Assembly: GCA_009363875.1 (NCBI GenBank)
Contig: CM018685.1
Coordinates: 66,971,933-67,035,932, forward strand
DNA length: 64,000 nt
Origin: Mikania micrantha
Taxonomy: Eukaryota > Streptophyta > Magnoliopsida > Asterales > Asteraceae
Direction: 5' to 3'
The position numbers were made by a program, and so were the translations under genes. This document shows positions 44,301-53,677 of the stretch, piece after piece. Numbering within the stretch: position 1 is the first letter of the stretch; every line of letters begins with the position of its first letter. Under the pieces are notes generated by a model. The model was not told the origin of the DNA. It was given only the letters and a program-made list of their open reading frames with translations, and searched no databases.

Positions 44301-44697
44301 TCTTTGATAAATCAAAAGCATATACCTTTCCCACTCTGTTAGCCTTAAGGAGTGTATACTCATCTAAGACTTTGCCAATCAGAGGCAACACATCAGAAGA
44401 TAAGATCCTACAGTCTTGCTTGGTGAAAAGAGAAATATGACCCTTATCACACATTTGACTAACACTCAGAAGATTATACTTAAGATTCTCAACATGATTT
44501 ACATCATCAAATCTAATCTCACCATTTGTCACAACACCTTTCCCTATAATGTAACCCTTAGCATCATTTCCAAAGGACACAAATCCTTTCCTTCCAGTAA
44601 AATAGTCATGAAGGAGAGATCTGCTCCCAGTCATATGCATGGATCCTCCACTATCAACATACCAGATGCTATTTTGGCATGCTGAAGGACCCTGCAT
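41362..44697 (-). CDS. copia-2 pol polyprotein: protease, integrase, reverse transcriptase, RNase H
   Basis: 1111 codons, intact. Protease D15 in WYVDSGGSMHMTG; integrase zinc region HRRLGHVN...CTACLKGKQH (about 155-200); integrase core HMDLFGPV, RSDNGTEFRN and TPEQNGVVERKNRTL (about 220-320); Ser/Pro/Glu linker; RT with WVFRNKTDENGQ, MDVKSAFLYGK, YGLKQAPRAWY and YVDDIIFAS; RNase H with AFSDSDYAGCK, TAEAEYIA, RTKHIEIRHHFIRD. The order PR-IN-RT-RH defines Ty1/copia. The start MQGPSACQ at 44697 is where pol leaves the gag frame by -1; expression probably needs frameshifting or internal initiation. Confidence 0.96.
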   Translation of the reverse strand: MQGPSACQNSIWYVDSGGSMHMTGSRSLLHDYFTGRKGFVSFGNDAKGYIIGKGVVTNGEIRFDDVNHVENLKYNLLSVSQMCDKGHISLFTKQDCRILSSDVLPLIGKVLDEYTLLKANRVGKVYAFDLSKKISIKGHPCLFSKASFQESNLWHRRLGHVNIKNMKQLVKHGLVRGLPLKDFSCDENCTACLKGKQHKVFFPPIGDSKSTGCLNMLHMDLFGPVQIMSMAKKKYCLVIVDDYSRFVWTFFLHSKGEVAKAIMNFVLYVEKQYSIHVKCVRSDNGTEFRNHILDEFYLSKGIQRQYSIPRTPEQNGVVERKNRTLIEAARTMLADSGLPLTFWAEAVNTACYVQNRVLVNQRWLKTPYEILHSLTPLISFFRAFGCPCYILNTKDQLTKFDSKVDAGYFVGYSSTCKAYRVFNCRTKIVEETLHVKFNECPKDSIPQNPAEMFDLNILQHEFPVEPISEADEVLTAVPPKVSTETTQGSQDDEDESTHLFRFSDNLPISAKSDALPAPVVPLNTNADEILASSQSFEIPAALFPESSSTAASGPPANTCTDLIPYQELKDHPLSQVLGDISTGVSTRSQLSNFCLYALFVSQQEPKNYHTALRDNGWVEAMQLELLQFKKQQVWELVSLPPGKCAIGTKWVFRNKTDENGQIIKNKARLVVQGFSQEEGIDYDETFAPVARLEAIRLFLAYAALHKLKVFQMDVKSAFLYGKIKEEVYVCQPPGFEDNKHPDWVYKLDKALYGLKQAPRAWYDTLSTFLLKNNFTRGSIDKTLFIKNVGQHKLFVQIYVDDIIFASSDPKLCADFTELMTKNFEMSAMGELQFFLGLQIKQNPDGIFIHQSKYTKELLKKFDLQNCKPCSNPMSSTTQLDADLKGNSVDETLYRCMIGSLMYLTASRPDIMFATCVCARFQAAPKESHLIAVKRIFRYLQGTQSLGIWYSTGHSCKLVAFSDSDYAGCKLSRKSTSGGCQFLGNCLVSWQSKKQTSVATSTAEAEYIAAASCTSQILWLQTQLLDYGIKESKTPLLMDSASALCIVKNPVQHSRTKHIEIRHHFIRDCFEKGLIDPKFVPSADELADIFTKPLDASTFQNLVLRLGMLQLE

Positions 44698-44709
44698 ACA
44701 TCAACACAC

Positions 44710-45807
44710 TTAGTTAGACTTTTGGACCCAAACCATTTTGGTTTTGGGTCTGTTAATACATGATGAAACAGAAGTAACATTTTCAGTTGAAACAACACTT
44801 GAAGTAGTCTTATCAGAAGATTTTGCCTTGACTTTTGATTTTGATTTCTTCTTGTGAAATGAACCAACAGATGCCTCTGCTAGATTAACTTTTCCTAGCA
44901 GTTGTTGCATCATTAGCATCAGTTGATTATGGTTTTGAGTCAAAATTTTGATTTCATCAGACACATCAGAACTTGATTTTTTATTTTTGTGTTGTATCAT
45001 CTTAGTGTCTTTAATTGATGAAGAAACTTTCAAGTGTGGTTTCTCTGAATCTGGAACAATCCCTTTTCCTTTCTTGGATGTATTTGATTTATTTTCTTGT
45101 GAGGATTTTCCAGATTTTGAAACTACTGATGATTCAGGTACAAACTTGGAACTAAATTCATTTTTCATTTTGAGTATGTTCTTGTTTTTATGCTTTATTT
45201 TGTTGAATTTAGACCCTTTTCTGTACCAGCATTCATCAATGGAATGATTAAACAGCCTACAAATTTCACAAGGCACCCTCTTTTTCTTTTCCTTGTGAGT
45301 GTCTACAAGTACTGATGACTTATATATAGATTGTTTGTTCTTCAGAACATCTGAAGCATCAGTATTTGTAGCCAATTTGACAACAGCTGATGTGTTGACA
45401 ACTTCTGAAGAGTTATTCTTCAGCACTTGTCGATCAACACATTCATCATCAGCAGTTGTTGCAATATCAACTTTTTCCACAACTGCTGATGAGTGACTCT
45501 GACTTATCAGAAGCCGTGCATCTTTCTCTCCAGTGCCATGCCCATCTGATTCAATCAGTTTTAAATTTAATTCATTTGAAACATTTTCATCAGAATCAAT
45601 CTCAATTAAAACACTATCCTGACATGTTTCACCCTGGATAACATTTGTACATCCAATAGAATAAGAATAAGTTTCAATTTCCACAGTTTCATACTCAGAT
45701 TTGCATGCACTTGACTCACTTCCCATTGATTCTTCAGCATCAGATTGTTCTGAAGATTTGGTGGATTGGTATACATTGTCCCCTTCAGACTCACAGTTAA
45801 GATTTTT
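44710..45807 (-). pseudogene. copia-2 gag C-terminal part with second zinc knuckle
   Basis: Frame downstream of the gag break. It has an acidic, Ser-rich start (CESEGDNVYQSTKSSEQSD), the second knuckle CEICRLFNHSIDEC and a Lys/Ser-rich tail. The open frame has its first ATG at 45726 but conserved sequence extends to about 45807. It ends at 44710 because of a small local frame change; a neighbouring frame carries KWFGSKSLTKC across to pol, as in copia-1. Confidence 0.75.
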
Positions 45808-47714
45808 GGTGAATAATCAACTGGAGGGGCGGTATGATTGTATCCAATACCAAACCTCACATTTGATGTTGTTTGCTTGTTTAACAACAACTCAAACCCC
45901 TTGCAAGATTCAACCCATTTTTCACACTCTACTTGGGTTGCTGCAAGTGTTTGTTTCAGATCATTGTGTTTTACAAGCATGACTTCCACCCTAGCCTTTT
46001 CATCAGACAACTGACACTTGAGTTTATAAATTTCAGACTCTTTTTCATTCAAAACTTTCTCAAATTCATTTTTATTCTTAGTCATGACCCTTTCTAAATC
46101 CAACTTCTCATTGATTAATTCAACATTTGTTTCTCTGATAGAAGCAAATGCTGAAATACATGATTCTGAACACAACTTGGCTTTTGATTCAGATGATACC
46201 TGAGATGTTGAAGAAGTTGAACTTGAGGTGTCAGTTGAGTCAATAGCCATCAAGGCAAGATTCCCAAATGGGTTATCTCCACCATGTGGACCAGCTTCAG
46301 AGTACAGCTGCATATTGAAATCAGATAAGTCATCAGGTAAACTACTCCAATCAGCTACTCCAGGGGTGAAGAAACTCTGATGCTGTTGTTGTTGAGATTG
46401 TTGATTGGTTTGAGATTTGCTAGGATCAGGAAGAGCAGGTGATTGTGGAGGAATTAATGCTAGAGTGTGAGTAGGTTGAGGCATGTAAAAACAACGATAT
46501 GGATATGGCATAGGATTTTGTGGAACAAAGTGGGCTGGATAAAATTGTTGTTGACTGGTTCCAGAAGATTGTTGTCCTTTGTTTGATGTGTTATTGCTTG
46601 GAAAAGTCACAAAAGGTGCAGAAGAGCTAGATCCAGTAGATTTGCACTCTCTAGCAAAATGACCAAGCCTGTGACACTTATGGCATCTCAACTTCCCTTT
46701 GTCAAAACCAACTTTGGTTTTGCCAGATAATCCAGGGAATTTTCTTCCTGTTCTTTTGTAGAACTTTTGAGATGTGATGTTGATTAATGCCATTTGACTC
46801 AAAATGTCCATTTCCTCTAGATCATCATCTGGGATTCCTTTCAAGTCATCCATCACAAAACACAAATTATCACCATAATTTCCTGCATTACCATCAACTC
46901 CCACAAAAGCATGTTCAGTATTGTTAGTAGAAAAATCAATATGTTCATCATAAGAACATTCAGACCCATTAAACTCTGACTCTTGACCAATCAATGCAGT
47001 GTTACCAGGAACAAAATCATCAGCAAGTTTTCCAGATGAAGACAGTTTTCTCTTCTGTTCTACCTCTCTCTCAAAAGTTAAGAGTTTCCCATGGAGTTGG
47101 GTGAGGGATAGATTTTCTAAATTAGCATTAGAGCGTAGGACAATTGTATATGTGTCCCATCTCTCAGGCAATGATCTGAGAAATCTGTTATTCATCTGAC
47201 TATTAGTATATTCCTGCTTAACCATTTTCAATTCAGAAATCAAACATGAGAACTGCTTAAATTGTTGAGTCAATGATTCACCCTTTCTATGAGAAAAGGT
47301 CTCATACTGCTGAGCAAGGATTTCTCTAGTGTTTGCTAAAACCTCATTGGTTCCACCGAATTGTTCTTTCAGTGCAACCCAGAGATCATGAGCAGTATCA
47401 TGATGCATCAAGCCTGAATAAATCTCATTCGGCAAAGCCATGGCCAAAATACCATGAGCTTTTGCATCAATTTCAAACAGTCTAATATCCTCATCCGAAT
47501 ACATATCTGAAGGTTTCGGAATCATGAGTTTAGTTTCAGGATCAGTGATCATGGGTTTATACAGACCATGCACTACAGATTTCCAACATCCTGCACTGTT
47601 AATCGACAGGTGATGTAGCATTCTGCGTTGCCAAATGTTGTACTCACTCCGAACAAGCATCAGAGGCTTAGTTGCGGAGCCTGTATTGTGCGGATCATTG
47701 TTTGGAGTTGTCAT
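45803..47714 (-). pseudogene. copia-2 gag: capsid-like domain, zinc knuckle, coiled coil
   Basis: Start at MTTPNNDPHNTG (47714), preceded by non-conserved in-frame codons. UBN2-type gag domain (IWQRRMLHHL, AHDLWVALKEQFGG, LRSLPERWDTYTIVLR), knuckle CHKCHRLGHFAREC, Gln/Pro-rich segment, then a Lys/Glu coiled coil ending FGIGYNHTAPPVDYSPK. At the T-run 45803-45807 (A-run on the coding strand) the frame shifts; the meaningful continuation is in the -1 frame. This is either a one-base loss or a slippage site. The remaining out-of-register codons run to 45606. Confidence 0.9.
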
Positions 47715-47923
47715 GATCACAGATTCAAACAATTTCACCCGAATTAATGCAAATTTCAATCAATTGATTCAAAACAGATGGATATTGAAATACAAATCAA
47801 CAGAAGTTAACAGAAAACTTCAATCTATAACAAATGCTTACTAATCGGCTAATTCGATCAACTTAGAGAACAAAATTTGAGCAGTTTCAGAGATCAATTG
47901 TTTAATCGATCAATGATTAACCT

Positions 47924-47935
47924 GCTCTGATACCA
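47924..47935 (-). other. Primer binding site of copia-2
   Basis: The minus strand reads TGGTATCAGAGC (initiator tRNA-Met type), 2 bases inside the LTR. Confidence 0.93.
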
Positions 47936-47937
47936 AT

Positions 47938-48534
47938 TGTAGGATCAGATGTTCTCATTTGATCAATAATAGATTATAGCAGCGGAATTCAAAGATGAAT
48001 TAGCTCAATATTAGCAAGAACAAAAGTAAATTCAATCAAACAGTAAAGAACAAGTTTGTTATAGAAAGAGAAATTCTGCAAAAGTAATAATTCATTCAAT
48101 TGCACTAACTTCGTTACCAATACAAAATGTCAACTGCCCTTATATAGAAACAGTGACGTCTGATGATGTCACATGATGTTGACACCTAACAGACAAAAGA
48201 TAACTACTGATTTAACTAAACTACTGAGAATGTCTACAACATCTGAAGACATTCTCTTACAATTACTGAAGACATAAAACTACTAAATTAAGACTACAAC
48301 GTCTGATGAGTAAAATACTCATCAGACTTTTTACAAGTACTGAATGAAAACTACTGAAGACAAAACGAAACACCACAACATCTGAAGACTTACACTTCAG
48401 CTGTTGTATATAACTTCAGATCTTGTAACTTCTGCAAAGTGAATGTCAGCCGTTGTGTTCTTCTTCAGTTGTTGTAACTGTTGTGAGACTTAGAGATTTT
48501 TCTGATCAGGCTCATTGGTTCTTTTAGTCCAACA
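47938..48534 (-). repeat. 5' LTR of copia-2
   Basis: 597 bp, partner of 36754-37350, with the same ends. The right flank TCCTT is the target duplication. Contains a TATATAAG promoter candidate (48139-48146). Confidence 0.96.
48139..48146 (-). promoter_or_regulatory. Probable TATA box of copia-2 5' LTR
   Basis: TATATAAG on the minus strand, about 390 bp from the LTR 5' end. Confidence 0.58.
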
Positions 48535-48710
48535 TCCTTCCAGTGTACCAGTTGCGAACTTCACCCGGTTCTCTTCAGCACATTCGCACATGGTGAATAC
48601 AGACTCCACTTTCTCCACCCAGCGGAGCATTCCGACAGCTCCCTCAGTCCCCTTGAATTTGAGTGGGTGGCAGTTCAGGAAGGATTTAAAAGAACATCCT
48701 TTGTTGTTGT
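48535..48710 (-). pseudogene. gypsy-C gag fragment right of copia-2
   Basis: Continuation of the gypsy-C gag N-terminal part (GTEGAVGMLRW region, CSFKSFLNCHPLKF), beginning with the second TCCTT. It aligns base for base with gypsy-A at 24300-24480. Confidence 0.88.
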
Positions 48711-48777
48711 TGCCTTGTGATCCTGTCAGTCAGAAACCAATGTCGTGTGTTAGAGCGTGTCAGCTATACTACATTAG

Positions 48778-48900
48778 TCATGTTAGGCGAGTGTTAGTAC
48801 CGTTGTTCGAGCCACTGGTCTTGCTAGCAAGGCGGTTTGCCTCGTACTCTGCCAGTACCTTGTTAACCCGTCTGTCAACCATCATTTTAATGACGGCTGC
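48778..48900 (-). pseudogene. gypsy-C short N-terminal gag ORF, 3' part
   Basis: Encodes KMMVDRRVNKVLAEYEANRL to the NNGTNTRLT stop. It is cut at GCTGC (48896-48900) by the solo LTR. The start of the ORF is at 53348-53400 (MAGRGPHARPPRRTLDAA). Confidence 0.85.
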
Positions 48901-49709
48901 TGTAACATCAGTGCCGGACGCGTGCCGGAACAGTGATCGTAACAGTAAACATGTACAGTGATTCAGGTACACATTTCGTTAAACTATGTTTAGACTAATT
49001 ATACATTTGATTATCATGAAACTATTAAACGATTGTCTGAATCTGACTGAAACCTTAGGGTTTAACAGTCAGAAAACATGTCAGACAACCCAGTGTTGAA
49101 ACACGAATACATGATGTGATATTAGTTGTATAAACGTATGTGAGGTTTAACAAAAACAAAACCTTAACAGTTGTCGTTTCAGAATGCTAAACCGACGTGT
49201 TATTCGTATAGGTGACGATCTGTACGAATAATTCTGACAGTTTAACGTTCTGAAATAATGACTTGACAGTAGAAAACAAGAATCAGAAAGCCAAACCATC
49301 GACGTGTTCGTTCGAATGACGATTCGAACGAATACGCGCGATGGTGACGCGATCTAATGAAACGATAATGAAACCGAAGAACGATACGAACGATCATAAA
49401 TTTAAAGAAATACTATATTTCTTATTTTACAATTTTGAAACTCATCATAAAATGATTTAAATTTAATTATTTTATTATATCGCGAATAAATTTTATTAAA
49501 CGCGAAAAATTTAAACAAAACGCGTAGACTATTAAAAATTCGATATTTATTTATACGTAACGATATTTAATATAATTCTTAATAATATTTATAATTTGAT
49601 CATCATAAGATAATTCTTTAATTTTATTTACGAAAAACCCGCGTAAAGTGACGGATACGCGACGAGATTTCAAACCGAACAACCGAAACGAACCCGGACC
49701 ACCTCGGTG

Positions 49710-49716
49710 TATAAAA
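49710..49716 (+). promoter_or_regulatory. Probable TATA box of the solo LTR
   Basis: TATAAAA in CGGTGTATAAAAACC, about 0.8 kb from the left end. It is followed by a CT-rich stretch (CCCTCTCTCTTGAAACCCTA) that looks like a plant transcription start and leader. Confidence 0.6.
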
Positions 49717-50139
49717 ACCTTGGACAAGACCAATTCTTTCATTTTCTCACAAAAATTCCCTCTCTCTTGAAACCCTAGCCGTCACCCTCTCTCCTCACCA
49801 TCCAAACCCACCATTTTCAACCTTTGGGAGCTCATAACTTGCTCGAATCTTAACCAAATCGCGTGTTCTTGGAGCCTAAACGACCATCTAGAAGTCTTCT
49901 ACCTGAAAGTACAACTCATCGGAAGTGTTAGCCGGCAGAATCGAAGGTATTTGAGCAAGAACATTCTGAGATTTAGGGTTTTCGTGATTTCTCATTTGTT
50001 CAAAACTCACTAAACGGACCAGCCATCTTCATCCTTCCATCACACGACCATGAAATCTCGTTCTAGCAGCACATCACGTGGAGGTTTCATGGTTGCAAAT
50101 AGTTGAACAAGGAGGAACTGGTTCGGAGGTTTCCTCAGC

Positions 50140-50570
50140 CGCGACCGAACCCTCGACCTGGAACCTCCCACATGGTCGAACCTTTCCTTGGGCGAGCCTT
50201 CTGCAAATCCTTTTGCAAACGAACCCTCATGCAGCTACTAAGGAGACGAACCTGCTAGGCATTTGTTGGCCGAACCATAGATACCTCCGGTGAACCCCAT
50301 GCATCTGGTTTTGCTCACGAACCCTTCTTCTGCTCTGCGAACCCACCTGGTCTACGAACCATCTGAAGCTACGAACCCTCGACGAGCCTTGTTCTTGACC
50401 ATCTCAGCCGAACTCTACAACAGTGTCGACGAACCCTTAAGCAAAGCTTTGACCCACGAACCCTTTCACACCATCTGCGAACCCACTGCCGGACTTACTG
50501 TTCAAACGAACGAACCCATGCATGACTAGTAGCCGAACTATGGTGTGCTTCCAGGAGACCGAACCTTGAA
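50140..50570. repeat. CGAACC-word cluster in the solo LTR
   Basis: Roughly eighteen occurrences of CGAACC/CGAACT-type words in about 430 bp at irregular spacing, without a fixed unit length. Confidence 0.65.
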
Positions 50571-51807
50571 ATCCAAATAGGGTTCGCTGGAAGTGACTCC
50601 ATGTTCTTCTGATTGATCACGATAAGCCCAAAACAATGAGGCCCAAATCCTTTCCTTAACATCTGATCAGTAGGCAGCTTAAGCCCATTAGAAAGGAATA
50701 GGCCCAACAGCTCTAGTTGGCCCACACTCCTCTAGGTAGCCCACCTCGAAAATACATGGGCCTCAACTCCGTGGCAATTGTCTAATCGACCCAAATTAAT
50801 TTGGTCATTCGAATGGGATTAGAACATGTTTTAATTTTGTTAGTGGATCATGAACCTAGTATGACCCATGAAGTTCACGGCCCATATTCCTAAGGTGTGG
50901 TCTAGTTAAATTGCTTTGGCCCAATACCATTTCTGTTTTGGTCCAAAGAGTATTAAATTTACTAATGAAATAATTAGGCCCAACAGCTTGTGTTTATGTT
51001 CAATAGAAAACCACTCTTTTAGGCCCACCTGAAATTAATGAGTTCTAGCCCACTATGTCGTCAAATTTCCACGGCCCAACGACCTAAACACTACGGCCCA
51101 TGCATGTTAAAGGCCACTCTCTTTGCTTTCGGCCCAATACACCTGATTGATCCACACCCACCATTTGTAGGCCCAATGCGTGTCATCCGGCCCTCCAACA
51201 ACTCTTTTAATCACCTAAATAACCTTGAAGCAAATACATGAACTACATTGTATGAAACTAGAACAAGGAGATTTCTAAAGTAGTTGGAAAACTTATTTAG
51301 CTACATAACGAGTTCTATATTGAAACAAGAGATCAAATAACAATGTGTTGGAGAATTCAATAAGGCAGTAGAATTAAAACATAAAACATGGGAGCTTAAA
51401 AGCTTAGGTGATTATGTGATAATGAGTTCTGGATTAACATATAAGGCCGGATGATGACCGATATCTTTAAGTATTAGTCAACTTTAGGACTAACACTTAC
51501 ATGCACAACAAATCCTTACAATCTTATAATTATAAATCATAAACACTATGAAATCAATACAGGAGCTTGAACATCATAACAAAAGCAAACCAAGAGCGCG
51601 TGCCTTCTTATTCTACTTAAGTCAATCACTTCGGACCTAAGGTGAGTTCATTGTCCCCTTTCAAACTTATTTGTTTTAAATTCGGGACTGAGAAGCATGT
51701 TAAACATTTTATTGAAATGTTACTTAAATGCTTTAAAACATAATCATGATTACTTATGATTGAAAACTTTACTTTAAGCTAGATGCTTAAAATCAATTGT
51801 TGGTTAT

Positions 51808-52050
51808 TTGATTCAATTACATGGTAGTTGATGCAAATACATGAGACTTGATTCAATTACATGATACATGATACAATTACATGCTACTTGATTCAATTAC
51901 ATGAGATGTGATACAATTACATGAGATATGATACAAATACATGATACTTGATTCAATTACATGAGATGTGATACAATTACATGAGACATGATACAAATAC
52001 ATGATACTTGATACTATTACATAATACTTGATACTACTACATGAGCTATG
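51808..52050. repeat. 18-bp tandem repeat in the solo LTR
   Basis: About 13 imperfect copies of an 18-bp unit close to TGATACAATTACATGAGA. No reading frame through it is persuasive. Confidence 0.88.
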
Positions 52051-52104
52051 ATGTTTAGAAACTATTACATGCTACTAGGCCATCATACATGTATCTAACC
52101 ATAG

Positions 52105-52610
52105 TCTACGTAATTGCTAAACGTCTGGTATTCCAGAGCTTGTAACTATGGGGTGAGATACATGTAATAACATAAACATAATGATACTCAGCTATTACCT
52201 GGTTATAAGTGACATGTAATTGCTAAACGTCTGGTATTCCAGAGCTTTTGTCGGCTTATATGAGGTATGTAAAGGCTAAACATGAAAGTATCGATTCTAA
52301 GCTATTACCTGGTTATAAGGGACACGTAATTGCTAAACGTCTGGTATTCCAGAGCTTGTGTCGGCTTATATGAGGTATGTAAAGGCTAAACATAAACGTA
52401 ACGTTACGGAGCTATTACCTGGTTATAAGGGACATGTAATTGCTGAACGTCTGGTATTCCAGAGCTTTTGTCCGCTTATAAGAGGTATGTAAAGGCTAAA
52501 CATGAACTTGTTGAATGCTAAGCTGTTATCTATATAAGAGACATGTAATTGCTAAACTACTGGTATTCCAGAGCTTTTGTCTGCTTATAGGAGATATGTA
52601 ATTGCTAAAC
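52105..52610. repeat. ~110-bp tandem repeat in the solo LTR
   Basis: Five imperfect copies of a 100-115 bp unit, each starting near TAATTGCTAAACGTCTGG, with a CTGG-TATT-CCAG hairpin and, in most, AGCTATTACCTGGTTATAAG. Confidence 0.88.
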
Positions 52611-53347
52611 TATGTGTGTGTGAATCTATGATGCTTGATAAACATGATGAGAAACTAACACTTACGAATACATTAGACATGACAACATCGAAACAGATAA
52701 CAAAGGCTTGATGAGGATTGAGTTGTTTTGTAGGTAAAATGCTTAATTATTATTAACAACAGTGTCATATCCGGATTAGTATGTGGTGGGACGGCGTCTG
52801 GGCGGGTTGTAGGCTCGACTCAGGGGTATGCCCTATATATAAGCATACCGATTTGGATATTACATGTGGAGTTAATGAGGTTAAGGTTTTACCGAAAGAG
52901 GTTTGTTGAAAACTATTTTAAACTTATAAACTATATGAACTCACCAACCGTTGTGTTGACTTGATCTTTTACATGCTTTCTCAGGTGAAGGACAGGTTTA
53001 AGCGTAAGCTCTTGGATTTACATACTAGGCTGCCCAGATAGAGGACCTAGTAGACTTTTGGGAAGCACAACTTTTGTTGATGACACATATTACTTTTGAT
53101 ATCTTGTACATATACAAGATATAAACATTATTCTTTTGATTAGGTTTACTGAGTTAAATTGCAGAACATCGCTATTGTAATTTAACTTTGTAATCCTATA
53201 TATCATATGATTGTGCTTTAGATATTCTTAAACGTTGATGCTATGTAAACAATCTGATCATCATGATTATCATCCGCGATATCACGCCCCGGGAACCTTC
53301 CGCCCGGCGGGGACTCCGATCCAACCCCGCCGGCTCGGGGTGTGACA

Positions 53348-53400
53348 GCTGCGTCCAGTGTTCGTCTAGGAGGGCGTGCATGTGGTCCTCTTCCCGCCAT
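53348..53400 (-). pseudogene. gypsy-C short N-terminal gag ORF, 5' part
   Basis: Start of the ORF at MAGRGPHARPPRRTLDAA, cut after 17-18 codons by the solo LTR. GCTGC at 53348-53352 is the second target copy. Confidence 0.85.
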
Positions 53401-53677
53401 AGATATTTTCTATACGGAAGGGATAGAATGTTAGTAAGTCAGGATGTCAGTCAGATGTTGTGTCAGAAGTCAGATCATATGTCATGTTAGTTGTCAAGTC
53501 AAGTGTTATGTTATCAAGCAATCATGGTCAACATGTAATAAGTAAGACAAAACATAATTCTCATTAATAATAAGATTGAAGTACAATAATTTTTCAAAAG
53601 GAAATACATAATAAGTTCTTCGAGCACATCCCGCTCGCCTAGGCCAAAATAAAGAAAGTACAAAATACAACAGTCCT

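Larger units (their letters stand above)
36754..48534 (-). mobile_element. copia-2: near-complete SIRE/Maximus-like Ty1/copia element with extra ORF
   Basis: 11,781 bp, flanked by TCCTT on both sides (36749-36753, 48535-48539), inserted in gypsy-C gag. Minus-strand order: 5' LTR, primer site, gag with two zinc knuckles, pol in one 1111-codon frame, a minisatellite spacer, a 1067-codon extra ORF, polypurine tract, 3' LTR. This architecture (long element, gene after pol) is that of the SIRE/Maximus lineage. The only breaks seen are in gag (A-run at 45803-45807) and the -1 offset between gag and pol. Confidence 0.96.
48901..53347 (+). mobile_element. Solo LTR (4.4 kb) of a different LTR-retrotransposon family
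   Basis: 4447 bp with TG...CA ends (TGTAACATCAG ... GGGTGTGACA), flanked by GCTGC on both sides and interrupting the gypsy-C gag start. No gag or pol motif and no second copy of either end inside, so a solo LTR left by LTR-LTR recombination is the simplest reading; a coding-free LARD is possible. Plus orientation is inferred from TATAAAA at 49710 and a GC hairpin near the right end (GGCGGGG 53306, CCCCGCC 53325). It is not coding: its frames of 60-79 codons show no family resemblance. Confidence 0.85.

Noticed and set aside
48515..48961. 148-codon plus-strand frame across the copia-2/gypsy-C junction
   Set aside because: Antisense to gag and spans the edge of an insertion.
50078..50529. Plus-strand frames of 71 and 79 codons in the solo LTR
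   Set aside because: Generated by the repeated CGAACC words; no codon or domain evidence.
48901..53347. Complete LTR element with its own terminal repeats
   Set aside because: The left end sequence does not recur near the right end, and no primer site or polypurine tract was found inside.
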